Source of the DNA: Nocardia sp. CY41
GTDB lineage: Bacteria > Actinomycetota > Actinomycetes > Mycobacteriales > Mycobacteriaceae
DNA: 64,000 nucleotides
Assembly (NCBI RefSeq): GCF_009829325.1
Contig: NZ_VUOS01000028.1
Span: 47,297-111,296 of the forward strand
Reading direction: 5' to 3'
The notes under the pieces are model-generated. The model was given only the letters and a program-made list of their open reading frames with translations. It was not told the DNA's origin and ran no database searches. A program made the translations under genes and the position numbers. Below are positions 37,224 through 45,782 of the stretch, piece by piece. Positions within the stretch are counted from its first letter, which is position 1. The number at the start of each line of letters is the position of its first letter.

Positions 37224-38642
37224 ATGCCGTTCGGTCCGCCGCTGCTGCTCAGCTCCCTGAACCCGCTCGCCGACGCAGGTGGAGCGGACATCCCCGACGC
37301 CGTCACCATCGACGGAACCACTCTGTCGCGCAGTGACCTGCTCGGCGCGGCCACTTCGGTGGCCGAACGCGTCGCGCGTGCGGAGCGCGTGGCGGTGCTG
37401 GCCGAGCCGACCGTGGAGACCGTGCTCGCGGTGGTCGGCTGCCTCATCGCGGGCGTCACGGTCGTGCCGGTGCCCCCGGACTCCGGCACGGCGGAGCGGG
37501 CGCACATCCTCGCGGACTCGGGCGCCCAGGCGTGGCTGGGCAAGGCGCCGGAGGGCGCCGGCCTACCCGTGGTGCCGGTGCGGCGACATGCCAGGTCGTG
37601 GCACACCTATCCCGAACCGGACCCCGCCGCCACGGCTTTCGTGCTGTACACCTCCGGCACCACGGGCTTGCCCAAGGGGGTGCTGCTCAGCCGGGGCGCG
37701 ATCGCCGCCGGTCTGGACGCCCTCGCCGAGGCATGGGCGTGGACCGCGAGCGACACTCTGGTGCACGGACTTCCGTTGTTCCACGTGCACGGGCTGATCC
37801 TCGGCGTGCTGGGCCCGCTGCGCGTGGGCAGTCCGCTGATCCACACCGGCAAGCCGACGCCGCAGGCGTACGCGGCGGCCAAGGGGTCGCTGTACTTCGG
37901 TGTGCCCACCGTCTGGTCTCGGGTGGTCGAGGACCCGGACTCGGCGAAGCAGTTGGCCGACGCGCGGTTGCTCGTCTCCGGGAGCGCGCCGCTTCCCGTG
38001 CCGGTGTTCGAACGACTGCGCGAGCTGACCGGGCACGCGCCGGTCGAGCGTTACGGCATGAGCGAGACCATGATCACGCTGTCCACCCGGGCCGACGGTG
38101 AGCGCAGGCCCGGCTGGGTCGGCACGCCGGTGCGCGGGGTACGCACCCGGCTGCGCGACGAGTCCGGCGCGCCGGTCCCGCACGACGGCGAGAGCATCGG
38201 CGGCCTCCAGGTCTCCGGGCCCATGCTCTTCGACGGCTACCTGAACCGCCCGGAGGAAACCGCGCAGACCTGGACCGCCGACGGGTGGTTCCGGACCGGC
38301 GACGTCGCCGCCATCGATGAAGAGGGCTTCCACCGTATCGTCGGCCGGGAGTCGGTGGACCTGATCAAGTCCGGCGGCTACCGGGTCGGCGCGGGCGAGG
38401 TCGAGACGGTGCTGCTCGGTCATCCCGCGGTCGCGGAGGCCGCGGTGGTCGGCCTGCCCGACGACGACCTCGGCCAGCGCATCACCGCCTTCGTCGTGCT
38501 GCGCGGAGCCGCGACCGAGCGCGAACTGATCGACCATGTGGCGGCGGAGCTTTCGGTGCACAAACGCCCGCGCGAGATCCGGGTGGTCGACGCGCTGCCG
38601 CGCAACGCCATGGGCAAGGTGCAGAAGAAGAAGCTGAGCTGA
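37224..38642 (+). CDS. fadD36: Fatty-acyl-CoA/AMP synthetase, FadD36-like
   Basis: The 472-aa ANL-superfamily enzyme has A3 YTSGTTGLPKGVLLS, A5 RYGMSETMI, A7 GWFRTGDVA, and A10 PRNAMGKVQKKKL with the adenylation Lys. The short N-terminus and overall length match M. tuberculosis FadD36 (Rv1193). The family includes malonyl/short-chain acyl-CoA synthetases, so the substrate could be a small acid. It is divergent from MpaB copy 2 and may or may not belong to that cluster. Confidence 0.85.
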   Translation: MPFGPPLLLSSLNPLADAGGADIPDAVTIDGTTLSRSDLLGAATSVAERVARAERVAVLAEPTVETVLAVVGCLIAGVTVVPVPPDSGTAERAHILADSGAQAWLGKAPEGAGLPVVPVRRHARSWHTYPEPDPAATAFVLYTSGTTGLPKGVLLSRGAIAAGLDALAEAWAWTASDTLVHGLPLFHVHGLILGVLGPLRVGSPLIHTGKPTPQAYAAAKGSLYFGVPTVWSRVVEDPDSAKQLADARLLVSGSAPLPVPVFERLRELTGHAPVERYGMSETMITLSTRADGERRPGWVGTPVRGVRTRLRDESGAPVPHDGESIGGLQVSGPMLFDGYLNRPEETAQTWTADGWFRTGDVAAIDEEGFHRIVGRESVDLIKSGGYRVGAGEVETVLLGHPAVAEAAVVGLPDDDLGQRITAFVVLRGAATERELIDHVAAELSVHKRPREIRVVDALPRNAMGKVQKKKLS

Positions 38643-38688
38643 CCGCGGGGATTGACCTCGAGCTAGGTAGAGGTTCTACGGTCGGCGC

Positions 38689-39081
38689 ATGACTTCCACC
38701 CTGACGTCCGAACAGATCGACTACCTACACACCCAGCGCCTGGGCAGGCTGGCCACCGTGCGCCCCGACGGCACCCCGCAGAACAACCCGGTCGGCTTCC
38801 GCTACAACGCCGACCTCGGCACCATCGACATCGCGGGTTGGAACATGGGCGCGTCGTGGAAATTCCGCAACCTCGCCACCAACGACCGCGTCGCGTTCGT
38901 CGTCGACGACGTCGCCTCGGTCCAGCCCTGGCGCGTCCGCTGCCTGGAGATCCGCGGCACCGCCGAAGCACTCACCGACGTCGACCCCTACATCTCCGGC
39001 GTCTCCCGCGAAATGATCCGCATCCACCCCCACCGAGTCATCGCCTTCGGTCTCTCCGACGAACAACCCGCCCGCACCTGA
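38689..39081 (+). CDS. PPOX-class F420/flavin-dependent oxidoreductase-like protein
   Basis: The 130-aa split-barrel protein matches the pyridoxamine-phosphate-oxidase-like class of Actinobacteria (TIGR04023-like). It has LGRLATVRPDGTPQNNPVGF near residues 18-37, then WKFRNLATNDRVAFVVDD and EIRGTAEAL. Such proteins bind F420 or FMN and reduce small substrates. The fbiC gene 9 kb away supplies F420 in the same cell. The preceding gap is only 46 bases, so co-transcription with fadD36 is possible. Confidence 0.82.
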   Translation: MTSTLTSEQIDYLHTQRLGRLATVRPDGTPQNNPVGFRYNADLGTIDIAGWNMGASWKFRNLATNDRVAFVVDDVASVQPWRVRCLEIRGTAEALTDVDPYISGVSREMIRIHPHRVIAFGLSDEQPART

Positions 39082-39148
39082 TCCACCCGACCTGTCGAAG
39101 TCCGAGCGGATCCGGAATCGGCAGAGGCCGCCTCGAAGACATATCACC

Positions 39149-39154
39149 TATGAT
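39149..39154 (+). promoter_or_regulatory. Likely -10 box for a leaderless antitoxin mRNA
   Basis: TATGAT lies seven bases before the antitoxin ATG at 39161 and there is no ribosome binding site. In Mycobacteriales this is the typical layout of a leaderless transcript, with transcription starting at or next to the A of the ATG. Confidence 0.45.
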
Positions 39155-39160
39155 CGGGCA

Positions 39161-39430
39161 ATGCCCCCCGCGAGTCCTCGGCCTGCCGGCGACCCGCACC
39201 GTGTGATCACCGGACCAGAGGGCGTCGTCGAAGTCATCGTCAGCTTGAACGAGTACCAGCAGCTCGAAAAGGCGCGTGAGGAGCTTCGTCATCTTCGCCG
39301 AGAACGGACTCGCAGCGCGATTGCGGCGCAGATGCGCGACGGAATAGCCCAGTTCGAGGCCGACCCGGACGCCTTTCGCACCTTGACTCGGGAAGATCTG
39401 CTGCGGCCGGACGTCTTTGATCGGCCGTAG
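39161..39430 (+). CDS. Type II antitoxin (Phd/RelB-like)
   Basis: The 89-aa protein has an N-terminal strand region (GVVEVIVSLNEYQQLEKARE), as in Phd/YefM-like antitoxins. A long charged helix follows (ELRHLRRERTRSAIAAQMRD), and then a C-terminal tail of the kind that wraps a toxin. The downstream frame overlaps its end and looks like a RelE/ParE toxin, which supports the assignment. The family call rests on layout rather than a strict motif. Confidence 0.65.
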   Translation: MPPASPRPAGDPHRVITGPEGVVEVIVSLNEYQQLEKAREELRHLRRERTRSAIAAQMRDGIAQFEADPDAFRTLTREDLLRPDVFDRP

Positions 39431-39699
39431 GGTCCTCATCGAAGTCGGTCCGCGAGCCGAAACAGATATACGAACTGCCGGAGAAATTGCGCTTCAAGAT
39501 GCGCTCCGCATTGCTCGACCTCTTGGACGATCCGCTGCCGCTTGCGAAAGGGGCCATCCCATTTCGTGCCGATGGCGACGAGATACCGGACGCGTACGAG
39601 TGGGACATCGGCGGCGTGACGATCTTCTACAACTTGATCGAAACCGGCCCGCTGTTGGTCCAGATAATCATCCAAGTCGTCCTCGTTGATGCGCTCTGA
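39417..39699 (+). pseudogene. RelE/ParE-like toxin, apparently frameshifted
   Basis: A frame from TTG 39417 encodes MIGRRVLIEVGPRAETDI, a normal toxin N-terminus. The matching remainder (ELPEKLRFKMRSALLDLL ... WDIGGVTIFYNL ... VLVDAL) lies in another frame ending at 39699. The switch is needed at about 39469-39473; one missing base there would restore a protein of about 94 aa. No good start exists for the second frame alone (TTG 39487 would lose a third of the fold). It is either a dead toxin, a sequencing error or, less likely, a programmed frameshift. Confidence 0.6.
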
Positions 39700-39737
39700 C
39701 GGGCCGTTACCGGCACCCGGTCAATGCCGGAAAACCT

Positions 39738-39789
39738 CGCGAGCGGCACATGGCTGCGTACGAAACCGCTTCACCATGTGCCGCTCGCG
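39738..39789. terminator. Strong hairpin between toxin locus and dapD
   Basis: CGCGAGCGGCACATGG (39738-39753) and CCATGTGCCGCTCGCG (39774-39789) are perfectly complementary over 16 bp around a 20-base loop. It lies six bases past the dapD stop and 38 bases past the toxin frame, so it can end transcription from both sides. Confidence 0.75.
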
Positions 39790-39795
39790 GAAGTT

Positions 39796-40743
39796 CTAGT
39801 CGTTGGCGTGCAGGTCGGCGTTGAGTTCGATGCCGGTGCCCTTGCGGGGGACGACCTCGACGGCGCCGGTGGTGGAGTTGCGGCGGAACAGGAGGTTGTC
39901 GCGGCCGGCCAGTTCGGCTGCCTTGACCAGGGTGCCGTCCGGCGTGGTGACCTTGGTGCCCGCGGTGAGGTAGAGGCCCGCCTCCACCACGCAGTCGTTG
40001 CCGAGGGGGATGCCAAGGCCGGAATTCGCGCCGAGCAGCGACCGCTCGCCGATGGAGATGACGGTCGTGCCGCCGCCGGACAGGGTGCCCATGGTGGACG
40101 CGCCGCCGCCGATGTCGGAGCCGTCGCCCACCACGACGCCCGCGGAGATCCGGCCCTCGACCATGGACGCGCCGAGGGTGCCGGCGTTGAAGTTCACGAA
40201 ACCTTCGTGCATGACGGTGGTGCCGGAGGCCAGGTGCGCGCCGAGCCGGACCCGGTCGGCGTCGCCGATGCGGACACCGGAGGGCAGCACGTAGTCGACC
40301 ATGCGCGGGAACTTGTCCACGCTGTACACCGTGACCGGGCCGCGGGCGCGCAGCTTGGCGCGGGTGGTCTCGAAGCCCTCCACCGCGGCGGGACCGTGGT
40401 TGGTCCACACCACGTTGGTCAGCAGGCCGAACTGGCCGTCCAGGCTCACCTCGTGCGGCTTGACCAGGCGATGCGAGAGCAGGTGCAGGCGGAGGTAGAC
40501 GTCGTGCGCGTCGACCGGTGCGGCGGACAGGTCGGCGATCGTGGTGTGCACCGCGATCACGTCGACCCCGCGCGCGTCGTCGAAGCCGAGCAGCGCCGCG
40601 TACTCGGCGGGCGCCTCGTCCAGGCGCTTGGTGCCGGTCTCCGCGAACTCGCCGAGCTGCGGGTTCGGGTACCACGTGTCCAGCACGGTCCCGTCGGCGG
40701 TCACGTTGGCGATACCGATTGCTGCTGCTCCCTGGATGCTCAC
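39796..40743 (-). CDS. dapD: Tetrahydrodipicolinate N-succinyltransferase DapD (actinobacterial type)
   Basis: The 315-aa protein has an alpha/beta N-terminal domain and a left-handed beta-helix with hexapeptide pattern (VRIGDADRVRLGAHLASGTT, GVVVGDGSDIGGGAS, IGERSLLGANSGLGIPLG). It matches M. tuberculosis DapD (Rv1201c, 317 aa). It transfers succinyl from succinyl-CoA to tetrahydrodipicolinate in the meso-DAP/lysine pathway. The start is GTG at 40743. It is divergent from dapE. Confidence 0.96.
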   Translation of the reverse strand: MSIQGAAAIGIANVTADGTVLDTWYPNPQLGEFAETGTKRLDEAPAEYAALLGFDDARGVDVIAVHTTIADLSAAPVDAHDVYLRLHLLSHRLVKPHEVSLDGQFGLLTNVVWTNHGPAAVEGFETTRAKLRARGPVTVYSVDKFPRMVDYVLPSGVRIGDADRVRLGAHLASGTTVMHEGFVNFNAGTLGASMVEGRISAGVVVGDGSDIGGGASTMGTLSGGGTTVISIGERSLLGANSGLGIPLGNDCVVEAGLYLTAGTKVTTPDGTLVKAAELAGRDNLLFRRNSTTGAVEVVPRKGTGIELNADLHAND

Positions 40744-41087
40744 GGCCTAGAGGTTACCGACCCGCGCCGGGCGACGGTGCGGCTGCTCCGGAGACCGCCC
40801 TCACGTCTCCGGCCTGCGCCACTTCACGCGCCTTCCCCCTGAGCAGCGTCCGGCCGAGTACGACCGCGGCATCGCCGCGGGCGACCGACGAGGACGGCAT
40901 CGGGTTCCACCCGCGACGCGGGCCGTAGCGAATAACGCGCGCACGGCGCGCCGTCCGGACAGGAGCTGCCGCAGCACGCCTGTACTGGTCGGTGGACGCT
41001 CCTGCGGCGTACGGGTGCCCGGTGGTGGGCGCTGCCGAGGCACACCGGTACCGCCCTGCGGGAAGCGGCGGTCGTAGGGTGAAGCGC
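40744..41087. promoter_or_regulatory. dapD-dapE divergent intergenic region
   Basis: These 344 bases without a supported gene must hold both promoters. CCGGAGAC at 40788-40795 pairs perfectly with GTCTCCGG at 40805-40812 (9-base spacer), 45 bases upstream of the dapD start, a possible operator. Nothing resembling a lysine riboswitch was seen. Confidence 0.4.
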
Positions 41088-42191
41088 GTGACCATCGACC
41101 TGCATGCCGACCCGATCACACTGACCGCCGCACTCGTCGACATCCCGAGCGTCTCGCGTGACGAGGCGGCCATCACCGACGTGGTGGAGCGGGCGCTGCG
41201 GGAGCAGACGACGGGGTTCGAGATCCTGCGGCACGGGAACGTGGTGCTGGCCCGCACCCACCGCGGGCTGCCGACCCGGGTGATCTTGGCGGGGCATCTG
41301 GACACCGTGCCCATCGCCGACAACGTGCCCGGCCGGTTCGAGGTCGGCGCGGCGGGTGAGCGGGTCCTCTACGGCTGCGGCTCGGTGGACATGAAGTCCG
41401 GCGACGCGGTCTTCCTGCACCTGGCCGCGACGATCGCCGACCCGGTGCACGATCTGACCCTGATCTTCTACGACGGTGAGGAGATCGCCGCCGAGTTCAA
41501 CGGCCTCGGGCACATCGAGCGCGATCTGCCCGAGTGGCTCACCGGAGATCTCGCCGTCCTCGGCGAACCGTCCGCGGGCTGGATCGAGGCCGGTTGCCAA
41601 GGCGTGCTGCGCATCGGTTTGCGCACCGCGGGCGTGCGCGCGCACTCGGCGCGTGCCTGGCTGGGCGACAACGCGATTCACCGGCTGGCCCCGATGCTGC
41701 AGCGGCTGGCCGACTACCGCGCCAGGGAAGTCGACATCGACGGCTGCGTCTATCGCGAGGGCCTGTCCGCGGTCCGGGTCGAGGGCGGCGTGGCGGGCAA
41801 CGTCGTACCGGATGCCGCCGAGTTGGAGGTCAACTTCCGTTTCGCTCCCGACCGCACCGTCGACCAGGCCGTGGAGCACGTGCGCGAGGTCTTCGCCGGG
41901 CTCGAGCTCTCGTTCGAGGTGATCGATTCGGCGCCGGGCGCACTGCCCGGGCTGACGGCTCCGGCCGCCAAGGATCTCATCGCCTCGGTACAGAGTCACG
42001 GCGGCGGTGGTGTGCGCGCGAAGTACGGCTGGACCGACGTCTCGCGTTTCGCGGCCCGCGGCATCCCCGCCGTCAACTTCGGGCCCGGCGACCCCAACCT
42101 CGCACACAAGCGCGACGAGCACGTTCCCGTGGAACAGATCACTGCCGTCACCGCCATGCTGCGTAGCTACTTGAGCGGCACTCCGGACTGA
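41088..42191 (+). CDS. dapE: Succinyl-diaminopimelate desuccinylase DapE
   Basis: From GTG 41088 (VTIDLHADPITLTAALVDIP), with AGGGTGA as ribosome site, the protein has 367 aa. M20 metallopeptidase motifs are LAGHLDTVP (zinc His and general base Asp), CGSVDMKSGD (bridging Asp), FYDGEEIAAE (catalytic Glu pair) and the C-terminal NFGPGDPNLAHKRDE with the last zinc His. It removes succinate from N-succinyl-LL-DAP. Its position beside dapD matches Rv1201c-Rv1202. Confidence 0.95.
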   Translation: MTIDLHADPITLTAALVDIPSVSRDEAAITDVVERALREQTTGFEILRHGNVVLARTHRGLPTRVILAGHLDTVPIADNVPGRFEVGAAGERVLYGCGSVDMKSGDAVFLHLAATIADPVHDLTLIFYDGEEIAAEFNGLGHIERDLPEWLTGDLAVLGEPSAGWIEAGCQGVLRIGLRTAGVRAHSARAWLGDNAIHRLAPMLQRLADYRAREVDIDGCVYREGLSAVRVEGGVAGNVVPDAAELEVNFRFAPDRTVDQAVEHVREVFAGLELSFEVIDSAPGALPGLTAPAAKDLIASVQSHGGGGVRAKYGWTDVSRFAARGIPAVNFGPGDPNLAHKRDEHVPVEQITAVTAMLRSYLSGTPD

Positions 42192-42478
42192 GCGGCTCGG
42201 CGCGGATACGCGCGGGCAGGGTCGCCGTATTCGATGCGGCCGGGTCCAGAACGATCCGAGTCGGTGCGCCGTCGCGTCGTCCATGCCGCCGCCTCCGCGT
42301 CGACCGACGAGATCGCGCGTGCCGTCCTCGCCGCGCTGCCCGCGGATCCGAGCCGCGACGTGCGCGCCGACCACCGAGATTTCGACCGCGTCTCGTTCTT
42401 CCTTCCCCTGGCTGAACGTGGGACGACTTCTCCCATCCAGCCCGTGAGTCCCCCTTGCCGGACGGTAGCGTGGAACGC

Positions 42479-43288
42479 ATGTCCACCGACGCCGCGGACC
42501 GTGAGGTCACCCACAAGCCGAAGTCGACACCGAAGTTCCGCGGGCCGATCATGTTTCGCCGCGATCGCGCGGACGGTGTGAGCACCGCCGACCGGAACTT
42601 GCTGGACAAGCGTGGCGACACCGACTGGGTGCACACCGATCCGTGGCGCGTGCTGCGGATCCAAGCCGAGTTCGTCGAAGGCTTCGGCGCGCTGGCCGAG
42701 GTGCCGCGGGCGGTGACCGTCTTCGGTTCCGCGCGCACGTCGGCCGACCATCCGGAGTACCAGGCCGGCCTCGCCATCGGCGCCGCGCTGGCGCGGGCGG
42801 GCTTCGCGGTCATCACCGGTGGCGGTCCAGGCGCGATGGAGGCGGCCAACCGTGGCGCCTGCGAGGCGGGCGGCTACTCGATCGGCCTCGGCATCGAGCT
42901 GCCGTTCGAGCAGAGCCTCAACGACTGGGTGGATCTGGGCATCAATTTCCGGTACTTCTTCGTCCGCAAGACGATGTTCGTGAAGTACTCGCAGGCGTTC
43001 ATCTGCCTGCCCGGCGGTTTCGGCACGCTCGACGAGTTGTTCGAGGCGCTGACGCTGGTGCAGACGCGCAAGATCACCCGATTCCCCATCATCCTGTTCG
43101 GTACCAGGTACTGGTCGGGGCTGGTCGATTGGTTGCGCGATTCGCTCGGCGGCTCCGGCAAGATCTCCCCGGGCGACCTCGGCCTGCTGCATGTGACCGA
43201 CAGCGTGGAGGAGGTCGTGCACATCATCCAGGCCGCCGCGGAGGCGGGCGGCGCCGAGGACGCGATCGGGACGGAGGATCAGTGGTGA
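42479..43288 (+). CDS. LOG/TIGR00730-family nucleotide-monophosphate phosphoribohydrolase-like protein, copy 1
   Basis: The 269-aa protein starts at ATG 42479 and has a Rossmann-like fold with VITGGGPGAMEAANRGA and the catalytic PGGFGTLDELFE motif. The N-terminal extension (about 60 residues) and size are like the longer LOG type found with the short type in Actinobacteria. LOG enzymes hydrolyse AMP or cytokinin ribotides to base and ribose phosphate. Its last codons overlap the next LOG gene (GTGA), so the two are co-translated. Confidence 0.88.
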   Translation: MSTDAADREVTHKPKSTPKFRGPIMFRRDRADGVSTADRNLLDKRGDTDWVHTDPWRVLRIQAEFVEGFGALAEVPRAVTVFGSARTSADHPEYQAGLAIGAALARAGFAVITGGGPGAMEAANRGACEAGGYSIGLGIELPFEQSLNDWVDLGINFRYFFVRKTMFVKYSQAFICLPGGFGTLDELFEALTLVQTRKITRFPIILFGTRYWSGLVDWLRDSLGGSGKISPGDLGLLHVTDSVEEVVHIIQAAAEAGGAEDAIGTEDQW

Positions 43289-43842
43289 GCGATCGGCCTT
43301 TCGCCGTCTGCGTCTACTGCTCGGCGAGCACGACCGACCAGGACTACCTCTCGCTGGCCGCCCGGGTGGGCACCGAGATCGCCCGGCGCGGTTGGCAGCT
43401 GGTGTCCGGCGGCGGGCACGTCTCGATGATGGGCGCGGTGGCCACCGCGGCGCGTGCGGGCGGGGCGAACACCATCGGCGTGATCCCGAAGCACCTGGTG
43501 CATCGGGAGGTCGCCGACGTCGACGCCGACGAGCTCGTCGTCACCGACACGATGCGCCAGCGCAAGCAGGTCATGGAGGACCGCGCCGACGCGTTCCTCA
43601 CCCTGCCCGGCGGCATCGGCACGCTGGAGGAGTTCTTCGAGACCTGGACCGGCGGCTATCTGGGACAGCACGAGAAACCCGTCGTTGTGCTGGATCCCAA
43701 CGGTTTCTTTCGCGGTTTGTTCTTCTGGCTGGACGAGTTGTACGAGCGGAAGTTCGTGCCCCAGACAGCCTTGTCCCGCATTACCGTGGTGACCGATCTC
43801 CCGTCCGCCTTCGCGGCACTGGAGGCGCCGCCGACCCAGTGA
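43285..43842 (+). CDS. LOG-family protein, copy 2 (Rv1205-like)
   Basis: The start GTG 43285 overlaps the stop of copy 1. The 185-aa protein is the classical short LOG: VYCSASTTDQDYLSLAARVG, SGGGHVSMMGAVA, and PGGIGTLEEFFETWT. M. tuberculosis Rv1205, a characterised cytokinin-riboside phosphoribohydrolase, is the same size and also precedes fadD6. It probably releases free cytokinin bases, or removes nucleotides as housekeeping. Confidence 0.92.
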   Translation: MSDRPFAVCVYCSASTTDQDYLSLAARVGTEIARRGWQLVSGGGHVSMMGAVATAARAGGANTIGVIPKHLVHREVADVDADELVVTDTMRQRKQVMEDRADAFLTLPGGIGTLEEFFETWTGGYLGQHEKPVVVLDPNGFFRGLFFWLDELYERKFVPQTALSRITVVTDLPSAFAALEAPPTQ

Positions 43843-43856
43843 GGAGAGCTGAAGAC

Positions 43857-45626
43857 GTGAGCACCGACGCCCGCTCGACGGTGAGTTTGTTCGACCTTGC
43901 CCGCAGCCTTCCCGCGATGGCCCTGGACGCGCCCGGCATGCTTCGCAATGCCCTGAGCATGTTGGTGACGCCGGATGCCAAAAGCTCGGTGGGGTTGTAT
44001 TTCCAGCGCAACGCCCACCGGCATCCGGAGCGCTTGTTCCTGCGTTTCGAGGGCGCGACCTACACCTACGGGGCGGTCAACGCGCAGGTGAACCGGTATG
44101 CGAGCGTGCTCGCGGCGCGCGGGGTGCGGCGCGGCGACGTGGTGGGCGTGCTGATGACCAACCGGCCGGAGACGCTGTTCGTCGTGTTGGCGACGGTCAA
44201 GCTCGGGGCCACCGTGGGTCTGCTCAATCACCATCAGCGCGACCAGGTGCTGGCGCACAGCTTGGGTTTGCTCGACAGCGTGCTGAACGTGGTCGGCGCA
44301 GAATGCTCCGACGCGGTCGACTCGCTGCCCGAGCCGCCCGCCGATGTCCTCGCCGCCGACGAACTCGATCGGGCGGCTCGCGACGCCGACGATGCCGACC
44401 CGCCGAGCTGCGCGGAAGTCACCGCGCGCGAGCGGGCTTTCCTCATCTTCACCTCCGGCACCACGGGATTGCCGAAGGCGAGTGTGATGACTCATCTGCG
44501 CTGGACCAAGAGCATGGCCGGACTGGGCGGCCTCGGAATCCGCCTGCGCGCCGGCGACACCCTGTACTGCTGCCTGCCGCTGTATCACAACAACGCGCTC
44601 ACCGTCGCGTTGTCCGCCGTCCTGGCCTCCGGCGGCACGCTCGCCCTCGGCCGGGTCTTCTCCGCGTCCCGCTTCTGGGACGAGGTCATCCGCGAGCGGG
44701 CGACGGCGTTCATCTACATCGGCGAGTTGTGCCGCTATCTGGTGAACCAACCGGCCAAGCCGACCGATCGGCAGCACTCGGTCCGGCTCGCCGTCGGCAA
44801 CGGGCTGCGCCCGGAACTGTGGGACGAGTTCAAGTCCCGGTTCGGCATCGAGCGGATCGTGGAGTTCTACGGTGCGAGCGAGGCGAACATAGCGTTCGTC
44901 AATGCCTTCGGCGTCGACCGCACGGCGGGCTTCGGTCCGCTGCCGTATGCCGTCGTGGAGTACGACGAGGAGACCGGAAAGGCCAAGCGCGACAAGGACG
45001 GACGCCTGCGCCGGGTCGGTGCCGGTGGTGTCGGGCTCCTGCTGGCCAAGGTGACCGACCGCTCGCCGTTCGACGGTTACACCGACAAGGCCGCCTCCGA
45101 GGCCAAACTGGTCCGCGACGGCTTCCAGCGCGGGGACGTCTGGTTCGACACCGGGGATCTGGTCCGTGAGCAGGGCTGGCATCACATCGCGTTCGTGGAC
45201 CGGCTGGGCGACACGTTCCGCTGGAAGGGGGAGAACGTGGCGACCACCGAGGTGGAGGGCGCGCTGAGCAAGGCGGAGTCGATCGCCCAAGCGGTGGTCT
45301 ACGGCGTGGACATCCCCGGCGCCGACGGCAAGGCGGGCATGGCCGCGGTGACGCTGCGTCCCGGCGTGGAATTCGACGGGGCGGCGGTGGCGAAGCTCGC
45401 CTACGAGCAGTTGCCCGGGTATGCCGTCCCGCTGTTCGTCCGCATCGTCGACGAACTGGAGCAGACCTCGACGTTCAAGAGCCGCAAGGTCGAACTGCGC
45501 AAGCAGGGCTACACCCCGGACCCCGACAGCACGTTGTACGTACTCGCGGGCCGCACCGAGGGCTACGTCCCCGCCTACGACGACTATGCCGCCGACGTGG
45601 CCGCGGGTCGTGCGCCGAAGAGCTGA
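43857..45626 (+). CDS. fadD6: Long-chain fatty-acid-CoA ligase/transporter FadD6
   Basis: From GTG 43857 after GAGGAGAG; 589 aa. It is of the FATP/very-long-chain acyl-CoA synthetase type: IFTSGTTGLPKASVMTH, YGASEANIAF, VWFDTGDLV and FRWKGENVATTEVE. The C-terminal hydrophobic signature includes STFKSRKVELRKQGY. It activates imported fatty acids with ATP and CoA at the membrane. It follows the LOG genes and precedes folP2, as Rv1205-Rv1206-Rv1207. Confidence 0.94.
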   Translation: MSTDARSTVSLFDLARSLPAMALDAPGMLRNALSMLVTPDAKSSVGLYFQRNAHRHPERLFLRFEGATYTYGAVNAQVNRYASVLAARGVRRGDVVGVLMTNRPETLFVVLATVKLGATVGLLNHHQRDQVLAHSLGLLDSVLNVVGAECSDAVDSLPEPPADVLAADELDRAARDADDADPPSCAEVTARERAFLIFTSGTTGLPKASVMTHLRWTKSMAGLGGLGIRLRAGDTLYCCLPLYHNNALTVALSAVLASGGTLALGRVFSASRFWDEVIRERATAFIYIGELCRYLVNQPAKPTDRQHSVRLAVGNGLRPELWDEFKSRFGIERIVEFYGASEANIAFVNAFGVDRTAGFGPLPYAVVEYDEETGKAKRDKDGRLRRVGAGGVGLLLAKVTDRSPFDGYTDKAASEAKLVRDGFQRGDVWFDTGDLVREQGWHHIAFVDRLGDTFRWKGENVATTEVEGALSKAESIAQAVVYGVDIPGADGKAGMAAVTLRPGVEFDGAAVAKLAYEQLPGYAVPLFVRIVDELEQTSTFKSRKVELRKQGYTPDPDSTLYVLAGRTEGYVPAYDDYAADVAAGRAPKS

Positions 45627-45782
45627 CGGGCCATCCGCCGGGAGGGTTCGGGCGCAGGACTGCGCACTGATCCCGCGTGACCGGACTGGTACGGTCTGGG
45701 AATTAGGAGATGCGGGAAGCCGACGCAGATCCCTGTCTCCTGATCTGTAGGGCCGGAATTCGCGGAGAGGCGGGACAGCGAC

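Noticed and set aside
40744..41087. Lysine riboswitch between dapD and dapE
   Set aside because: No L-box-like helices were recognised, and actinobacterial dap genes are generally not under this riboswitch.
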